Origin: Gonapodya prolifera JEL478
Taxonomy: Eukaryota > Monoblepharomycota > Monoblepharidomycetes > Monoblepharidales > Gonapodyaceae
DNA: 64,000 nt
Direction of reading: 5' to 3'
Assembly: GCA_001574975.1 (NCBI GenBank)
Contig: KQ965811.1
Coordinates: 159,932-223,931, forward strand
In this document: piece by piece, positions 11,855 to 23,454 of the stretch
Numbering within the stretch: the first letter of the stretch is position 1
How the letters are laid out: every line of letters starts with the position of its first letter
Program-made: the position numbers and the translations under genes
Notes under the pieces: generated by a model
Databases searched by the model: none
The model's input: the letters and a program-made list of their open reading frames with translations, nothing else
Told to the model about the DNA's origin: nothing

Positions 11855-11975
11855 CGGAGAGCGTGCGAGAGACGAGTACGAGAGAGAGAACCGAGAGAGA
11901 CGAGAGAGCCGAGATACGGAGAGAGAGCCGAGAAATCACACCAAGTGACCGGGGAGACGAGACGAGCGAGATGAG
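11855..11975 (+). repeat. GA-rich simple repeat
   Basis: Degenerate GAGA/CGAGA units such as CGAGAGAGAACCGAGAGAGA run for about 120 bp. It is low complexity with no coding signal. Confidence 0.75.
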
Positions 11976-13684
11976 ATGGAGAAGCGGGAGATTCCAAGTC
12001 AGAACATTCTTGTTGCTTTCTAGTGTTTTACATTCATTTATATATCGCCAAATTCTAATTTACGCTTTTCTTTACAAGGGTGAAGTCCAACTGCAGGGTG
12101 AAGTCAAACCCTGGAAGCGCGCTGCTAAAAGCTCGCCCAAGCCCCTCGCACAGTGGCAAGTTTGCCCTCCTGGTGTGCCATTTTCGTTGCACTGGCTATA
12201 ACGATGTTTTAGACACTGCCAAGCTCACGAACTCTCAGCACTATATGTGTATTCCGTGTAATATTCTTCGGCCTTTTCATTCGACAGTCAGCTTGGCAAA
12301 CCTGCGCTCCCTTGCATTGCTTGACACTGGATGTGACGTCGACTACAATGATTTTTCGGACGCTTGCATGACACCCTGTTGGGACTTGACGGTGGTGCGA
12401 TGCCGACGTCAACACACCTTCCTCGATTTCGTCTTCATCGGGTCGACTGCCCTGCGCTTACACACTTCTCTCACACTCTAGTGTGCCGCGTTTTCTGTTT
12501 TTGTTTCTCAGTGATTCCGAGTCACGTCAATTCTTGAATGGAAGGGAACTGCAGTTGAAACATGAGTTGACGACTCTCTTCCCTCTATTCTTCAATGGAA
12601 TTTTGAGAGGTTATACACCAGTTGTGGCTCAATGTGTAAGCACAGAAAGATAACATTCATAACCGTCTTTTGGAGAAAAACTACAGGGGAATACTGCTAC
12701 TACCATTTGCACCACTCTTCATGATGATGCCTCTGCAACTTAAGTTTTTCCTTTTTCTTGCGCTAGCACATCGTGACAACATAACTTGTGCCGGCATCAG
12801 TGCGTTTTACATCTCACTTAGGGGGAGTGCGGACAGGCATTGCCACACAGCGACAACCTTACTCCCACATTTGGGTGTCAACATGTGTGTCCAGCTCAAG
12901 TCAATGCTGGATCCATCCAATGACGCCATTAATGCCAGTGCTGACTGCTGGTTTGTCTGCACTTCAGGAATCACAATATCTTCTACGAATATGCTTGCCA
13001 TCGACATCGACATGGACATCAATGGCATTCTACTCCACCTTTTTGTACGTCATCTTGCGCGAGTGCACCCTCCAAGATAGTGCAACATGGAACGACGTAA
13101 GTCTGGTTCGTCTTAATCATTGTCCTTGCGAGTATCATCAGAAACTCGGACAGACACTGTTATGGTGTTGAGGCAAATGGAGTCCACTCTGGCGCATCTC
13201 TGCGTGCTGCGGTAGCGAGAGATCTGACGCCATGAGCAAAACCTTTCCCAAGGAAAGCCCGGATATTGTAGTCTACTCTAATCGGAGGGCGAAGAGCAGG
13301 TTTCAGGATTGGCTGCCCCGAAGGGAGCTTGGAGACCGAAAATGTTGCAAGTCACGATGTTGTTCTATCTTTCCCTGATGTTTGATCCAAGTACTTAAAA
13401 TTTAAGCGAGTCCCAAAACACAGTCTTCTTGTAGACGCATGGTTGATTCTGTACCCTCACCGGCTTGAAACTTGAAGACTTTCCAAATTACCTCCCTGTG
13501 AACTTTCTCCCCTTCCCCTCCGCCCTTGGGGAAGAACTGAATTTGAACGTGAAGAGCTTGTTACGAAAAGGATTTTTCATGGCTATCAGAGTTCGTGAAG
13601 TCGTTCCTCGTTCCCGGCATGATCTTTCTGTGACACAACGAACGTACATCGAATCTTTTCCCGTCGCGATTGCATGATGGTCAG

Positions 13685-14883
13685 CTTCTCGGTCAAGAAC
13701 TCGCGAAATCAATCGATGTTGAGCTCATGGATCCTCACATTGGAGGATTCTCGATCGACCACCTGATGGAACTTGGTCTGTAATAGTGAGTCGCAGCGAA
13801 AAGCAGGACGGCACTTCATCTCAAACATGTCACATTGGTCCCGTTGTGTCTCCTGTTTCACCTTACCCGTCCCCGTGATATCGCCTTGTCCCTTCCCCAG
13901 CCGGACTCTCTTGTGCTCAAGCTCTCGCAAAGACATACTACCCTTCACGTTTTCCTCGAGTCCTCGTGTGCGCAGGACCAGGAGATCTTTGCTTGGCGTT
14001 GGTTCAGGAAAACCGATGACTCAACATGTTCTCTTGCGATCCTTGTTACCGCAGGAACCAATGGCGGCGATGCACTGGTCGCAGCTCGACACCTGCACCA
14101 CTTCGGGTTCAAGCCCGTCGTGTACTATCCTAAGCCTGGGCGTTCGACGTTGTTCACCGTGCGTTAGCTTCATGCTTCCCGGCAACTTGCAGTCAATTAT
14201 CAGTCAACAACTCCGGAATGGGAAATGTTACACGGCCACGTCACACAACTACAAAATCTGAGCTTTCGTTCTTGTCCACTATAGACGACTTCTCCCGCAG
14301 TCTTGAGTCGTCGACGGATGTGATGGCATTTTTGGATTCTCGTTCAAGGGCACAGATGGTGTCAGACCACCTTGGGATGAAGTTATCAAGGTGCGTGTTT
14401 CTCCTCTTGCCAGAATACCACAAGGCAATCCTCGCTTCATTCCACAGCTTGTTAACGCCGCCTCATCCTATCGAAATCTTCCCATCGTTTGATATTCCCT
14501 CTGGATGGGACGTGGAGCACGGCTCGTACTCGTTTTTCAACATGAGATATGGTTTCATAAGCTGAAGTGCTCCACGTACCCCCGCGCTTTATTCTCCGTT
14601 GCCATCACATGATCACATTCCACCTCGCTACACCTCGCGAACCCGTCCGTTCTCGTATCTCTCACAGCACCCAAATTCTGCGCTCGCCAAGTCCGTTGAG
14701 CTGCAAGTGTCGGAACACAATTCTTGGAATTCTGATCGAACCACATATTCGGCAAGCGCTATGGCACGACGTCTCGAACTCAACTTGCCCGAGTACCCGG
14801 GAGTGGATCCAGTCGTGGACATTTCAAAGACGTGGACAGAGGATAGTGATCGGAGTGGAGCCGCGAGGTCGGAAAAAATCTGA
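13685..14883 (+). pseudogene. NAD(P)H-hydrate epimerase (YjeF N-terminal domain), disrupted
   Basis: The homology is to the epimerase that converts R-NAD(P)HX to the S form for metabolite repair, usually mitochondrial. Recognisable blocks in order: LAKSIDVELMDPHIGGFSID, then [15 protein letters not shown] after an intron, then [20 protein letters not shown] and VVYYPKPG. Next come HVTQLQNLSF, DGIFGFSFKGTDGVRPPWDE, FDIPSGWDVEHG, VLVSLTAPKFCA and LELNLPEYPGVDPVVD. They occupy different frames. There is a clear shift at about 14485-14490, between LPIV and SFDIPSGW, and another near 14720-14790 before LELNLPEY. The intron after GPG begins GA rather than GT at 13982. The N-terminal exon is not resolved. 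This is either a decaying gene or an error-rich stretch; as written no full-length protein is made. Confidence 0.8.
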
Positions 14884-15327
14884 GACGAGCAATATCTAAT
14901 CTAGCAACAATTATATCAATATGCCTTTGTGGTTTTCCCCAGTCATGCAAAACAACAGGGGTAAAGTCGAGTGGGAGACATCGGAGGGACTCCGAACACG
15001 AAAAGATAAAATACCCAGTCGCGCTCTTAAACAGAGAAGATTATGTAGCTGCACTATCCTCACCCTAGATCGATTTTTGAAGCAAGATTGGACCCCACCC
15101 GTTGCGCCATCGTGTGGCACAGAGGTCTTGTGACCCCTGAGGATAAGAACTCGGCCGCTGCTCGAGCAAACCGACAACTGACTGGTAAGTTCCCGCTCAA
15201 GACGCGGCGCGCTCTCTCCTTCTTCGCTCTCTGCCCAGCTAACGTCGACTCTCCCTCTCTTCCGCTTCCGCATTCGCCCGCGCCCCCTCCGTACCCTGGT
15301 CACGCAACCCACCCGCAGATATCCACC
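14884..15327. other. Intergenic / promoter of the protease
   Basis: No gene is seen. The CT-rich stretch at about 15210-15290 just upstream of the protease ATG is typical of fungal promoters and 5' UTRs. Confidence 0.5.
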
Positions 15328-17175
15328 ATGCGGTTGCCGTCCCGTCTCCTCGTCGCTGTCGCTCTCGTGGGCAGCGCCATCGCCATGCCCTTCAAGCTGC
15401 CCTTTTTCGGCGACGACGCCGAACTCCCCAACGCGGAGCCAGGATACAACATCGCCCCGCTTCTGAGCTCCACCAACGCGGCGGTCATCCCCGACCGTTA
15501 CGTCGTCGTCCTGAAGAAGGATTTGCACCCGGATACCGTACGCTCGCACGGGCTGTGGGTCGCGGAGTCGTGCCACCACTACTCCAAGCACGCCAAGCGG
15601 GACTCCGTGGGCGCTTTCTTCACCGGTGTCAAGAGGTTCTTTAGCGTTGGAGACTCGTTCCAGGGATACGCTGGTCACTTTGACGACAACGTGCTCGAGC
15701 AGATTCGAAGCCACCCTGATGTGAGTAATAATGTCAACTGTATTTTGTCTCTTTTGCGCAACTATCGAAGCAAAGTAACACAGCCACTTGTAACAATCAT
15801 GAAATAATGGTGCAAAGTGCCTTGGTGGTGCTTCTCCATTCGATCGGATGTCTCCCAACCCGTTGTGACCCTTTTATTGACACATATTTCCCCTTTTACC
15901 ACAGGTCGCATACGTCGAGCGCGACATGATCCTGCACACCTTCAACGAGCGCTTCGCGCAGCACCACGTTCCCTCATGGGGTCTGTCTCGTGTCTCTCAC
16001 CGTGCCAAGCCTTCCCCCAAGGAGTACGAAGAGTACGACTACGACTCGATTGCCGGAGAGGGCGTCGTTGCCTATATCATTGACACCGGTGTGAACGTCG
16101 ACCATGAGGACTTCGAAGGCCGCGCTATTTGGGGGAAGACCATCCCGGAGAACGATGGTGATGTGGATGGAAACGGACACGGGTCGCACGTTGCTGGTAC
16201 TGTTGCTGGAAAGTCTTTCGGTATTGCCAAGAAGGGTATGTACTATGTGTCGTACGTTCCCCGATCAAGCCGATAATTGACTCTTCTTTGCATACCGTCT
16301 AAGCCACTATCAAGGCCGTCAAGGTACTCTCCTCCAACGGCTCCGGCACTCTCTCCGACGTCATTGCCGGTATCGAGTGGGCTGTCCAGGACCACCAGCA
16401 ACGCGAATCCGAGGCCGCTGCCACCGCCGCCGCCGAGGAGCCCAACCCCCTCAAGAAGAAGCCCAAGAAGCCCACTCCTGCCCCCGAACCCGAACCCGAA
16501 CCCCCCAGAAAGCCCGCGTCCAAGGTCAAGTCGGTCGCGAACATGAGTTTGGGTGGTGGAAGGTCGAGGGCTTTGGACCGCGCCGTCGATGCTGTGAGTA
16601 GTCTCATCCGAGTGGTGCAACCCAAGTTACGATTCGTAACATCTTCTGACGCGTTTCTTATTTGATGATTGTTCATAGGCCGTTGAAGCCGGTATCCACT
16701 TCGCTGTTGCCGCCGGAAACGACGCATCCGACGCTTGCCGCTACTCGCCCGCCGCCTCAGAGCTCGCCGTGACTGTCGGTGCGACCACGATTGACGACTC
16801 TGTCGCCTGGTTCTCCAACCATGGCCCTTGCGTGGACGTCTTTGCGCCCGGTCGTGACATCACCTCGAGCTGGATCGGAAGCTCCACGGCCACCAACACC
16901 ATCTCGGGAACCAGCATGGCCAGCCCTCACGTGTGCGGTCTTTTGGCCCTCCTTTTGAGCGAGCCCGAGCATGGCGAGCTGAACACGACTGAGCTTAAGG
17001 TGGGTCTCAAATTAGATGTTTTAGTGTCGAGACGTTGTGACTAATGCAAGCGTTCGTTCGTTTACCAATCCAGGACCTTGTTATCAAACTTTCGACCAGT
17101 GGTTTGATCAAGGGACTCCCGACCTACAGCCCCACCGTGAACAAGCTGATCTACAACGACCCTCCCTCTGCCTAA
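15328..17175 (+). CDS. Subtilisin-like serine protease (cerevisin / vacuolar protease B type)
   Basis: This is an S8A endopeptidase. Splicing at 15721-15904, 16236-16303, 16594-16678 and 17000-17073 gives 478 residues in one frame. Order of parts: signal peptide (MRLPSRLLVAVALVGSAIAM), I9 inhibitor propeptide (DRYVVVLKKDL...VAYVERD), then the catalytic domain. Catalytic Asp lies in YIIDTGVNVDHEDFEGR, His in GNGHGSHVAGTVAG, the oxyanion Asn in AVAAGNDAS, and Ser in SGTSMASPHVCG. NMSLGGG is as in yeast Prb1. Just before it sits an unusually long low-complexity loop (AAATAAAEEPNP, KKKPKKP, EPEPEPP). The enzyme is expected in the vacuole or secreted. The ATG follows an A at -3 (CCACCATG). All catalytic residues are intact. 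Fungal proteinase K-type secreted enzymes are the alternative, but NMSLGGG and the loop position favour the vacuolar type. Confidence 0.94.
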
Positions 17176-17653
17176 ATGAGTGAAGTGGTTGGTTCACTGT
17201 TTGAACATCTGCATGATGTGTTTGTAGGACAAGATACGTTTGCATGTTGGACTTTTGGGAGAGTGTGTTGGTGTGGTTGTTCGGCTGCATTATGTGACGG
17301 GAGTGTTTGGTACATACTACAGACCAGAAATGTAGAATACTGTGCAAGCTCCGAGAGTCGGTGCGGATGATTGTAGTTCTGCTTTTTGCAGAATATTGAT
17401 TCGATATGCAGTGGTAGTCATGTGTGGGCCGGGTCCTCCAATTATCGTCCACTTGGGTGTGACACTGTAACACCATAATTATGGGTTGGTGTAAGAGCGT
17501 AGTGCACCTGCAATCTTCGGAAGTCTGTCTAATCGGCTGAGGCAGGAGCCGGAGACTTCACGTGAATTTGCCCGCCACTCCACCGGAGTTTATCCGTAAT
17601 TGACGGAGAAGAAATTCAACAAAACACCCAACCCACACCCAAACCCATCACAT
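17176..17653. other. Intergenic between protease and nitronate monooxygenase
   Basis: About 480 bp with no gene seen. It contains the protease 3' UTR and the promoter of the next gene, in the same orientation. Confidence 0.5.
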
Positions 17654-17675
17654 CACACACACACACACACACACA
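17654..17675 (+). repeat. (CA)n microsatellite
   Basis: About eleven CA units end 6 bases before the nitronate monooxygenase ATG, so they lie in the 5' UTR or core promoter. Confidence 0.9.
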
Positions 17676-17681
17676 TACACA

Positions 17682-20063
17682 ATGCCCGCTGAGACTCTCA
17701 ACACCGAGTGAGTGCTGGTCCCCTTGCGCCGGACTGTCACTGTCTCTGCCTTGTGTCTCCCCGCTCGGAACCAATCTCATCTCTCCGACTTTTCTCGCAG
17801 AATCACCCGCCTGTTCAAGATTAAGTACCCCATTCTTCTGGCCGGCAGTGAGTGCAGCTACGGGGAATGGACACCGCCGGAGAAGCTAACGAACGGGAAC
17901 ATCTCTTAGTGAACGTTGCCGCCGGTCCGGAACTGGCTGCTGCCGGTGAGTTTACACCACTCAGTTACCTTTATAATCTCTTTTGAAGTGATGTTCCTTC
18001 TCATCTAGTGACCAACGCTGGTAGGAATCCGATCTGAAGGTGCACGTGCCCTGGGGAAACTCTATCTCATACCACCGAATCGAAACGTCTAGGCGGACTT
18101 GGTGTCATCGGAGGTCTTGGATTTACCCCTGGTGAGTAATTTTCTTTTGTGATTTGCAGTCGCTGCGGTCGCTCTCTTCTCATGCCTTGTACTTGAACGG
18201 TCAACGTGTCCCGTCCTCGGCATTACCCAACTCAACAGAGAACCTCCGCAAGCAGATCAACATCGTCAAATCTCACTTGAAGAACAAGAACGCGCCCTTC
18301 GGCGTCGACCTTCTCCTTCGTGAGTCCTTCTTTGCACTTCATCTGCCCACCTAGACATCCGACGCCGTTCCTACCCCACCCATTTCCCCACAAACAGCTC
18401 AAGTCGGAGGTAACGCCCGCAAGACCAACAAGGACTACACTGGCGGTCAGCTTCCCGGACTCATTGATGTCATCATCCAGGAGAAGACGTCCCTCTTCGT
18501 GTGCGCTGTCGGTGTGCCACCAAAGTAGGTCGCGACTGCGGAGATTGACGAGGAGACTTCCTCTCACTCGTTACGGCTTTCCTTATAAGATGGGCTGTCG
18601 ACAAGCTCCACGCCGCAGGCATCCCAGTCAGTGAGTTGACCTTTTGTGACTTTCAATTGACTCTCCCGGGCATGAATCAACAAACTTCCCACCAGTGAAC
18701 ATGATTGGCGCTCCCAAGCACGCCGTCAAGGCACTCGAAGTCGGAGTAGACATTATCTGCGCCCAAGGCGGCGAGGGAGGAGGCCACACCGGCGAGATCG
18801 CCACCAGTATTCTCATCCCCAAAGTCGTGGATATTGTGAGTCTCTCCTCTCGAACCCTTTCAAACCGCCAGAAATACTCAATGCCACCCTCCGCGCGCCG
18901 CTTGTTACAGGTCAAGGGCCGCATATCCCCGCTCACGGGAAAGCAAGTGCCCGTCCTCGCCGCTGGAGGAATCTTTGACGGTCGCTCGCTGGCTATGGCG
19001 CTGTGTCTCGGAGCGCAAGGTGTTTGGTGAGTCTTTGTTGAAAATAGCGTACATGGCGGATCATTGCTCACCCCCGCACCCGCTTTCCTCAGGGTCGGGT
19101 ACGTCCCCGCCGGTTCGCCACTCTCGGGCGATTCGATTTGAACTTATTGCCACCATAGAACCCGTTTCGTCGCCGCCGTTGAGGCTGGCGCGCCTCCTCG
19201 CCACAAGAAGGCCATCGTTGGTGGTAAGCACCCCACTTCACTCGATACCCCAAAGGTATGATCCCATCTCGGATCTCGTTCTCCCTCGTAGCCGACTACC
19301 AGGACACCATCCGAACCATCATTTTCACCGGACGGCCTATGCGTGTGCTCAAGGTATGTGCCTGGGTTGGTCGACGGGGTGCGAGACCTCGGCTCATGAA
19401 ACAAATCGTCGTTTTCTAGAACCCGTACATCATGGACTGGGAGGAGAACAAGGCTTCCAAGATCAAGGAGCTGTGAGTCACCTCTCAACTTCTTCAATCG
19501 ATTATCGCGGTGGTTTGTCTCACACGTCACGACTCTCCCTCTCGTGCCAGCACCGCCAAGGGTGTCCTCCCCGTCATGTACGACATGGACGTGATCTCCA
19601 AGAAGAACGACGGGAACATCCCCACTGAAGTCTTGATTCAGAGCAACCCGTTGTTGATGGGACAGGTTCGTTGTGTGTTGCCGGAATGCTCTTTGTGGAA
19701 GACTTACTTATGGCGTTTTTTGATTCTATAGGTCGCGTAAGTACAGAATGACAGAGCTGCAGCCAAGTAAATCGTTTCTAAACCTCCTCCAATTCCTCTC
19801 CTCGTCCTTGGCGTATCACAGTGGAGCGTGAGTGACCCCGTCATCTTGCGGTTGTGTTCTCCGCAAAGGCCGACTGTTCTCCTCCACAGTATCCAAGACA
19901 TCAAACCCGCCGCCGAGATTGTCGACGAAATGGTGTCGCAGGCCGTCGCCGTTCTGAAGGAGACCAGCGGATGTGAGTTACTCTTTTGCAGGTTACATGC
20001 ATGGTCAACGTGACTTATCTGGCACTGCCACGTTCAGACATCGCGCCAACCCCCAAGCTGTAA
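17682..20063 (+). CDS. Nitronate monooxygenase (2-nitropropane dioxygenase)
   Basis: This FMN enzyme oxidises alkyl nitronates to carbonyl compounds and nitrite. It starts MPAETLNTE, then ITRLFKIKYPILLAGMNVAAG after an intron, the family's N-terminal strand. Further blocks: NAGGLGVIGGLGFTP, INIVKSHLKNKNAPFGVDLL, AAGIPVMNMIGAPKHAVKAL, and AQGGEGGGHTGEIA, whose GGHTG motif holds the conserved active-site His. Then PVLAAGGIFDGRSLAMAL and GAQGVWVGTRFVA bind FMN phosphate. The coding sequence is cut by at least ten introns, with several tiny exons between 17700 and 18120. The spliced frame stays open. The end, SGYIAPTPKL followed by TAA at 20061-20063, finishes in PKL, a variant of the peroxisomal SKL signal; that location is inference. 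Class I fungal NMO is the best fit. Confidence 0.93.
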
Positions 20064-20385
20064 ATCATTTGCTAGTTTGGTTTACTAGAGTGGTTTTGTG
20101 TACTTTTACAACGTTGCATAGAATTGCCGGTTTACCACGAAAACTACGCTCGAACTTCGCGAGATCAGCGAAGTCTGCAGTGGGAGGAGCCAGAAGCGAA
20201 GTCTACGCGCGGTTAGAAGGTGTTGCTCAGTAGAGAAGATCGGCACTCTATTGTCGGGTGTCATAGTTCAGTCACAGTCGTCCGGTTTCGTGATCACAAT
20301 TTCCGCCAGACATTGTGTGCGTAAACCTGTGTTGCAAACTTATTCTGGATACTTTAAAGTGATAATTACTCGCCGCACACTACGT
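20064..20385. other. Convergent intergenic region
   Basis: A 322-bp gap between two genes ending towards each other. A 6-bp stem CTTCGC/GCGAAG with a 7-base loop lies at about 20156-20174, and GCGAAGTC recurs nearby. Relation to the GC-rich repeat family is possible but weak. Confidence 0.4.
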
Positions 20386-22294
20386 CTACATAACCAAGCT
20401 AAGTAGACCAGCGACCACCGCCACCGCTGTCCCAACTCCCACAAACACACGTCCCGAAGCAGCAGCGCCGGGCTTCCCCGCCGTCGACCCGGTCGCACCC
20501 GCCGTGGCCGTGGCTGTCGCCTGAGCACCTCCAGTCGCCGTTCCAGTCGCTGCAACGCCTCCAGTGGCTGCAGGTGCGGCGGCACCACCGACGGGTGCGG
20601 GCGTCCTCACAGGTCCCACGAAGGACGGGTCAGCGTACACGAACGGCGTGGGCGAGATGACACCCCCCGGGATGCGCGTGGGTGCACCGTAGTCAACCCA
20701 TTTGGCGATGTCGTCGGGTAACAGCCAGCGGCCCATCCCCGTGCACTGGCTGGGGAGGACGACCTCGTAGCTGGCATTCTTGATGATTTGCATGATGGTG
20801 GGCATGAGGAGGCGGGTTTGGCTGCAAGGGTGTGTGGCGAGGCCGGGTGAGGGAGGGAAGGCACAGGGATGAGAGGGTGAAACTCACTTGACGATGTCGT
20901 GGCTCAGGGTGATGTAGCCGAGCGAGTTGCCGGGTTCGAGGTAGCGGAGGTATGGGGCCAGGTAATCGGCTTCAGTCGCGCTGGCCTAGAAAGCCGCCCG
21001 GGGTCGATGTTTACGGATTCGTCAAGCGATCGCGATACTTTGGATACTCACGTTAGTCCCGAGCACAAAGTCCTTGCTGTCCAAGTTCCACAAGAGGACC
21101 TTCAATCCAAGCTATTCGGGTGCACACGCTGATGAGACGAGGTGAGTCTCGGACGATGTACGTTGTCTACTCACAGTTTCGGCGATGGCCTTGACTCTGG
21201 AATCCAAGTCACCGAATGGGGGGCGCAAGAAGCGAGGGATAAATGTGGGGCCGAGAACGTCTCGAAAGACTTGCATGTCGCCCTGGGTCGGCGAGTGAGT
21301 CGGGGAAAAGATACAAGGAACGGATATTTGGCATCTACCATGATTTCCTCGGCAATTTCTGTTCGATAGGACGACGGGTTGGCAATTAGCACCTGCATAG
21401 GGAGCTGTAGAAAAGTGTGGAGAAAGACGTACCTTCGTTGCTCAAGCTACTGAGGTGTTGGTGGTTGAGTGTGTGCTGAAAGCGATACATCAGGTCAGAA
21501 TGAGATAGCGCAAGCGAGGAAGCTGTATCAGTGACGTACAATGCAAACGTCGTGACCTCCATCAATAACTTGTTTCAGGAGGGTTACTCCAGCAGGCTGT
21601 GGGCAGAAAGGGGTGAGATGGCGATTGAACGCTCCCGGAGCACCTCAACAGATGTGCTGACCCCTCCTATTCTACACTCACGTGCATCATAATCATTCGG
21701 CCGACCATACAGAACGTCGCCTTGGCATTGTTGGCCGCCGCCAAAGCGTTCAAAATATCCGTGGTCCCTGTAGGAGGCGATGCTCGTCTTCAACGAACCG
21801 AAGAAAGAAGAAGCAGCGATTGTTACTGACAGTAGTTGGGACCATCGTCGAATACAAGTCCAACAGTCTGTTTTCGAGGGGGTGGAGGTGGGGCAAAGTT
21901 TCTTTAATACAGGCCTCAAACTCAGAAGCTTCCAGCCTCACCTTCTTCGCATCGCAATTCCAGACATAACTAGGGTCCGCACATCCCGAAATGACGTTCG
22001 ACGCCGTGCAGGCACCCGATGTGTTGGCTACGGGGGCCTGGTTAGGCACCGTCAGTGTGCGACCTCGCCACACAAACGTTGTGCTGTCGGCGGGAGGTGG
22101 GATCGGGTTGACGGTTTCGTTGACAAGTCCTTTTGGTCCGACTGCAGTGGGTTCGTTGAGTTTTGCATTGAAGCGAAGGCCACCGCAAGGGAACACACAC
22201 CGGGGAAGTTTGTGTCAGCGAACTGCGCTGCGACGAGTGCGGGCGCAGCCAGCAGCAGCAGCGGGAGGAGAGCGACGTGGGCAAGCGGAGCCAT
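20386..22294 (-). CDS. Polysaccharide (chitin) deacetylase, GPI-anchored
   Basis: A carbohydrate esterase 4 enzyme that removes N-acetyl groups from chitin in the cell wall. It starts at 22294 with a signal peptide (MAPLAHVALLPLLLLAAPAL, ending VAAQ). CE4 motifs in order: motif 1 TVGLVFDDGP with the FDDGP catalytic Asp and metal-binding Asp; DILNALAAANNAKATFCMVG; motif 2 GGHDVCIHTLNHQHLSSL with the HxxxH metal ligands; motif 3 RPPFGDLDSRVK; and ITLSHDIV near the C-terminal catalytic His motif. After the domain come a Pro/Ala/Gly/Thr-rich stretch and a hydrophobic end (VFVGVGTAVAVVAGLLSLVM) with a small-residue site before it (AASG), which is a GPI-anchor signal. At least seven introns. The stop is TAG. 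This architecture matches basidiomycete chitin deacetylases. Confidence 0.93.
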
Positions 22295-23127
22295 CTCGGA
22301 GGCAGAAGTCGGAGGACGATTGGCTGCGAAATGAAAACAGGGGCAAGGAACGCCACCTGTGGTCGTGGCTTGGCAAATTGGACCTGCGGCTGGTAACTGG
22401 GCTTTCTCCACAACCAGGTCGCTTGGACAAACAGACAATACAGGCAAATATGTATCAGAATCATGTTTCGAAATACGTTCAAGTCATCGCAGCCTGACCT
22501 GTTGCTTTCCGAATTGGACAAAAACATCAGGGCGCATCCTTTTTCATAATGAAGAATGAAAATGGGCACTCTCAGAGCGCCATGCGAACCACCATCACTT
22601 GTTCACCGATGTTCGGCCTTGGTCTATCTTTGCCTCGTGTCTGTTGCAAATAAATGCCATCTCCGCGACCTTCTTTAATGCTAGACTATCAACAGTGTTT
22701 GTCAAACGAACCTGCGTATATTCATTGGAACATTATTGAGTCATCGGTCCCATGTGCAAAGGGTGAAAACGATGTTCTTGCACTCTGAAGCGATGTCAGA
22801 CTTTCTGATTCCAATTTTTGTATTGTTAGACTAAGAGATGCTAGATGTCGTAGATTGTAGAATAGTCGTGTATTGTTTACAAAGCATCTTCTTCGGACAC
22901 GTCAGATTCCTCGCCTCCCTTGTGACTACCGACCGACCTGGCCAAGCCCCCATCTGCACTTCGTTCTTCCAGCCCAGAGTTGTCCCATCCATTTCGATCC
23001 ATCAACTTGAGTATGCCTTCATTGTTATATGTATTCTTCTTCTTCAGAAATATTTCGATTTAGTTCCTTGCTAATGCCTGATTCAATGCAGCCTTCCTCC
23101 AATGAGTGACTGGTGCAGAACGGTCCT
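22295..23127. other. Intergenic, start of a low-GC patch
   Basis: No gene seen. Base composition shifts from GC-rich to AT-rich at about 22450-22700, which marks the boundary of the repeat-bearing patch to 25.4 kb. Confidence 0.5.
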
Positions 23128-23454
23128 TTACCGCATGGAGGACCTTGTCACATGGAATTCATCCAGGAATTGTCTTGCACCACACTCACACAGCTTTGCT
23201 GTTACATCCTTCAAGTCCACAAAAGTCCAATTTTGCTGATAGCACTTAACACACTGATATCCATATCCCCCGCATTTGCTGCATTCACACATCCAAATGT
23301 TGCCATGGAGTGTAAGTCCAAAATTGTTGATCACTTGATCATACATTCCACATCCCCAGCACACTGCCCAATCAGCGCAACCATTGCAGAAAGTGCAATG
23401 GGAAATTGTAGATAGGCTCAGGTCTTTCATGGAAGCCTCTGCGCCCTCTGCCAA
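23128..23454 (-). CDS. Cysteine-rich ORF within repeat patch, unknown
   Basis: A 108-codon frame with repeated Cys pairs in zinc-binding spacing: CTFCNGCADWAVCWGC, MCECSKCGGYGYQCVKC, then CECG. The Trp and Gly placement (CxxCxxWxxCxxC) looks like a structural zinc module and not like random sequence. I do not recognise the family. It lies about 300 bp downstream of the Copia remnant on the same strand, so it may belong to a decayed transposon. Cysteine clusters are common next to fungal transposase genes, but that link is inference. It has no visible introns or other domain. Confidence 0.4.
   Translation of the reverse strand: MAEGAEASMKDLSLSTISHCTFCNGCADWAVCWGCGMYDQVINNFGLTLHGNIWMCECSKCGGYGYQCVKCYQQNWTFVDLKDVTAKLCECGARQFLDEFHVTRSSMR

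Larger units (their letters stand above)
9029..13684. other. Gene-poor region, about 4.6 kb
   Basis: No gene can be named with confidence on either strand. Frames here are short, overlap antisense frames, and lack recognisable domains. A plus-strand frame around 9240-9390 contains NCSFCRKTAPLDSC followed by HCHETALHH, faintly like a zinc finger but too weak to call. The region holds one copy of the GC-rich dispersed repeat (10421-10482) and a GA-rich simple repeat (11855-11975). It may include untranslated parts or an unrecognised first exon of the hydrate epimerase. Confidence 0.5.

Noticed and set aside
11855-11975. GA-rich stretch as a coding Arg/Glu repeat
   Set aside because: Frames across it are short and lack splice or start context; simple repeat is sufficient.
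14105-14125. B-box-like CGGGTTCAAGCCCG
   Set aside because: It is coding sequence of the hydrate epimerase ([13 protein letters not shown]) and no cloverleaf forms around it.
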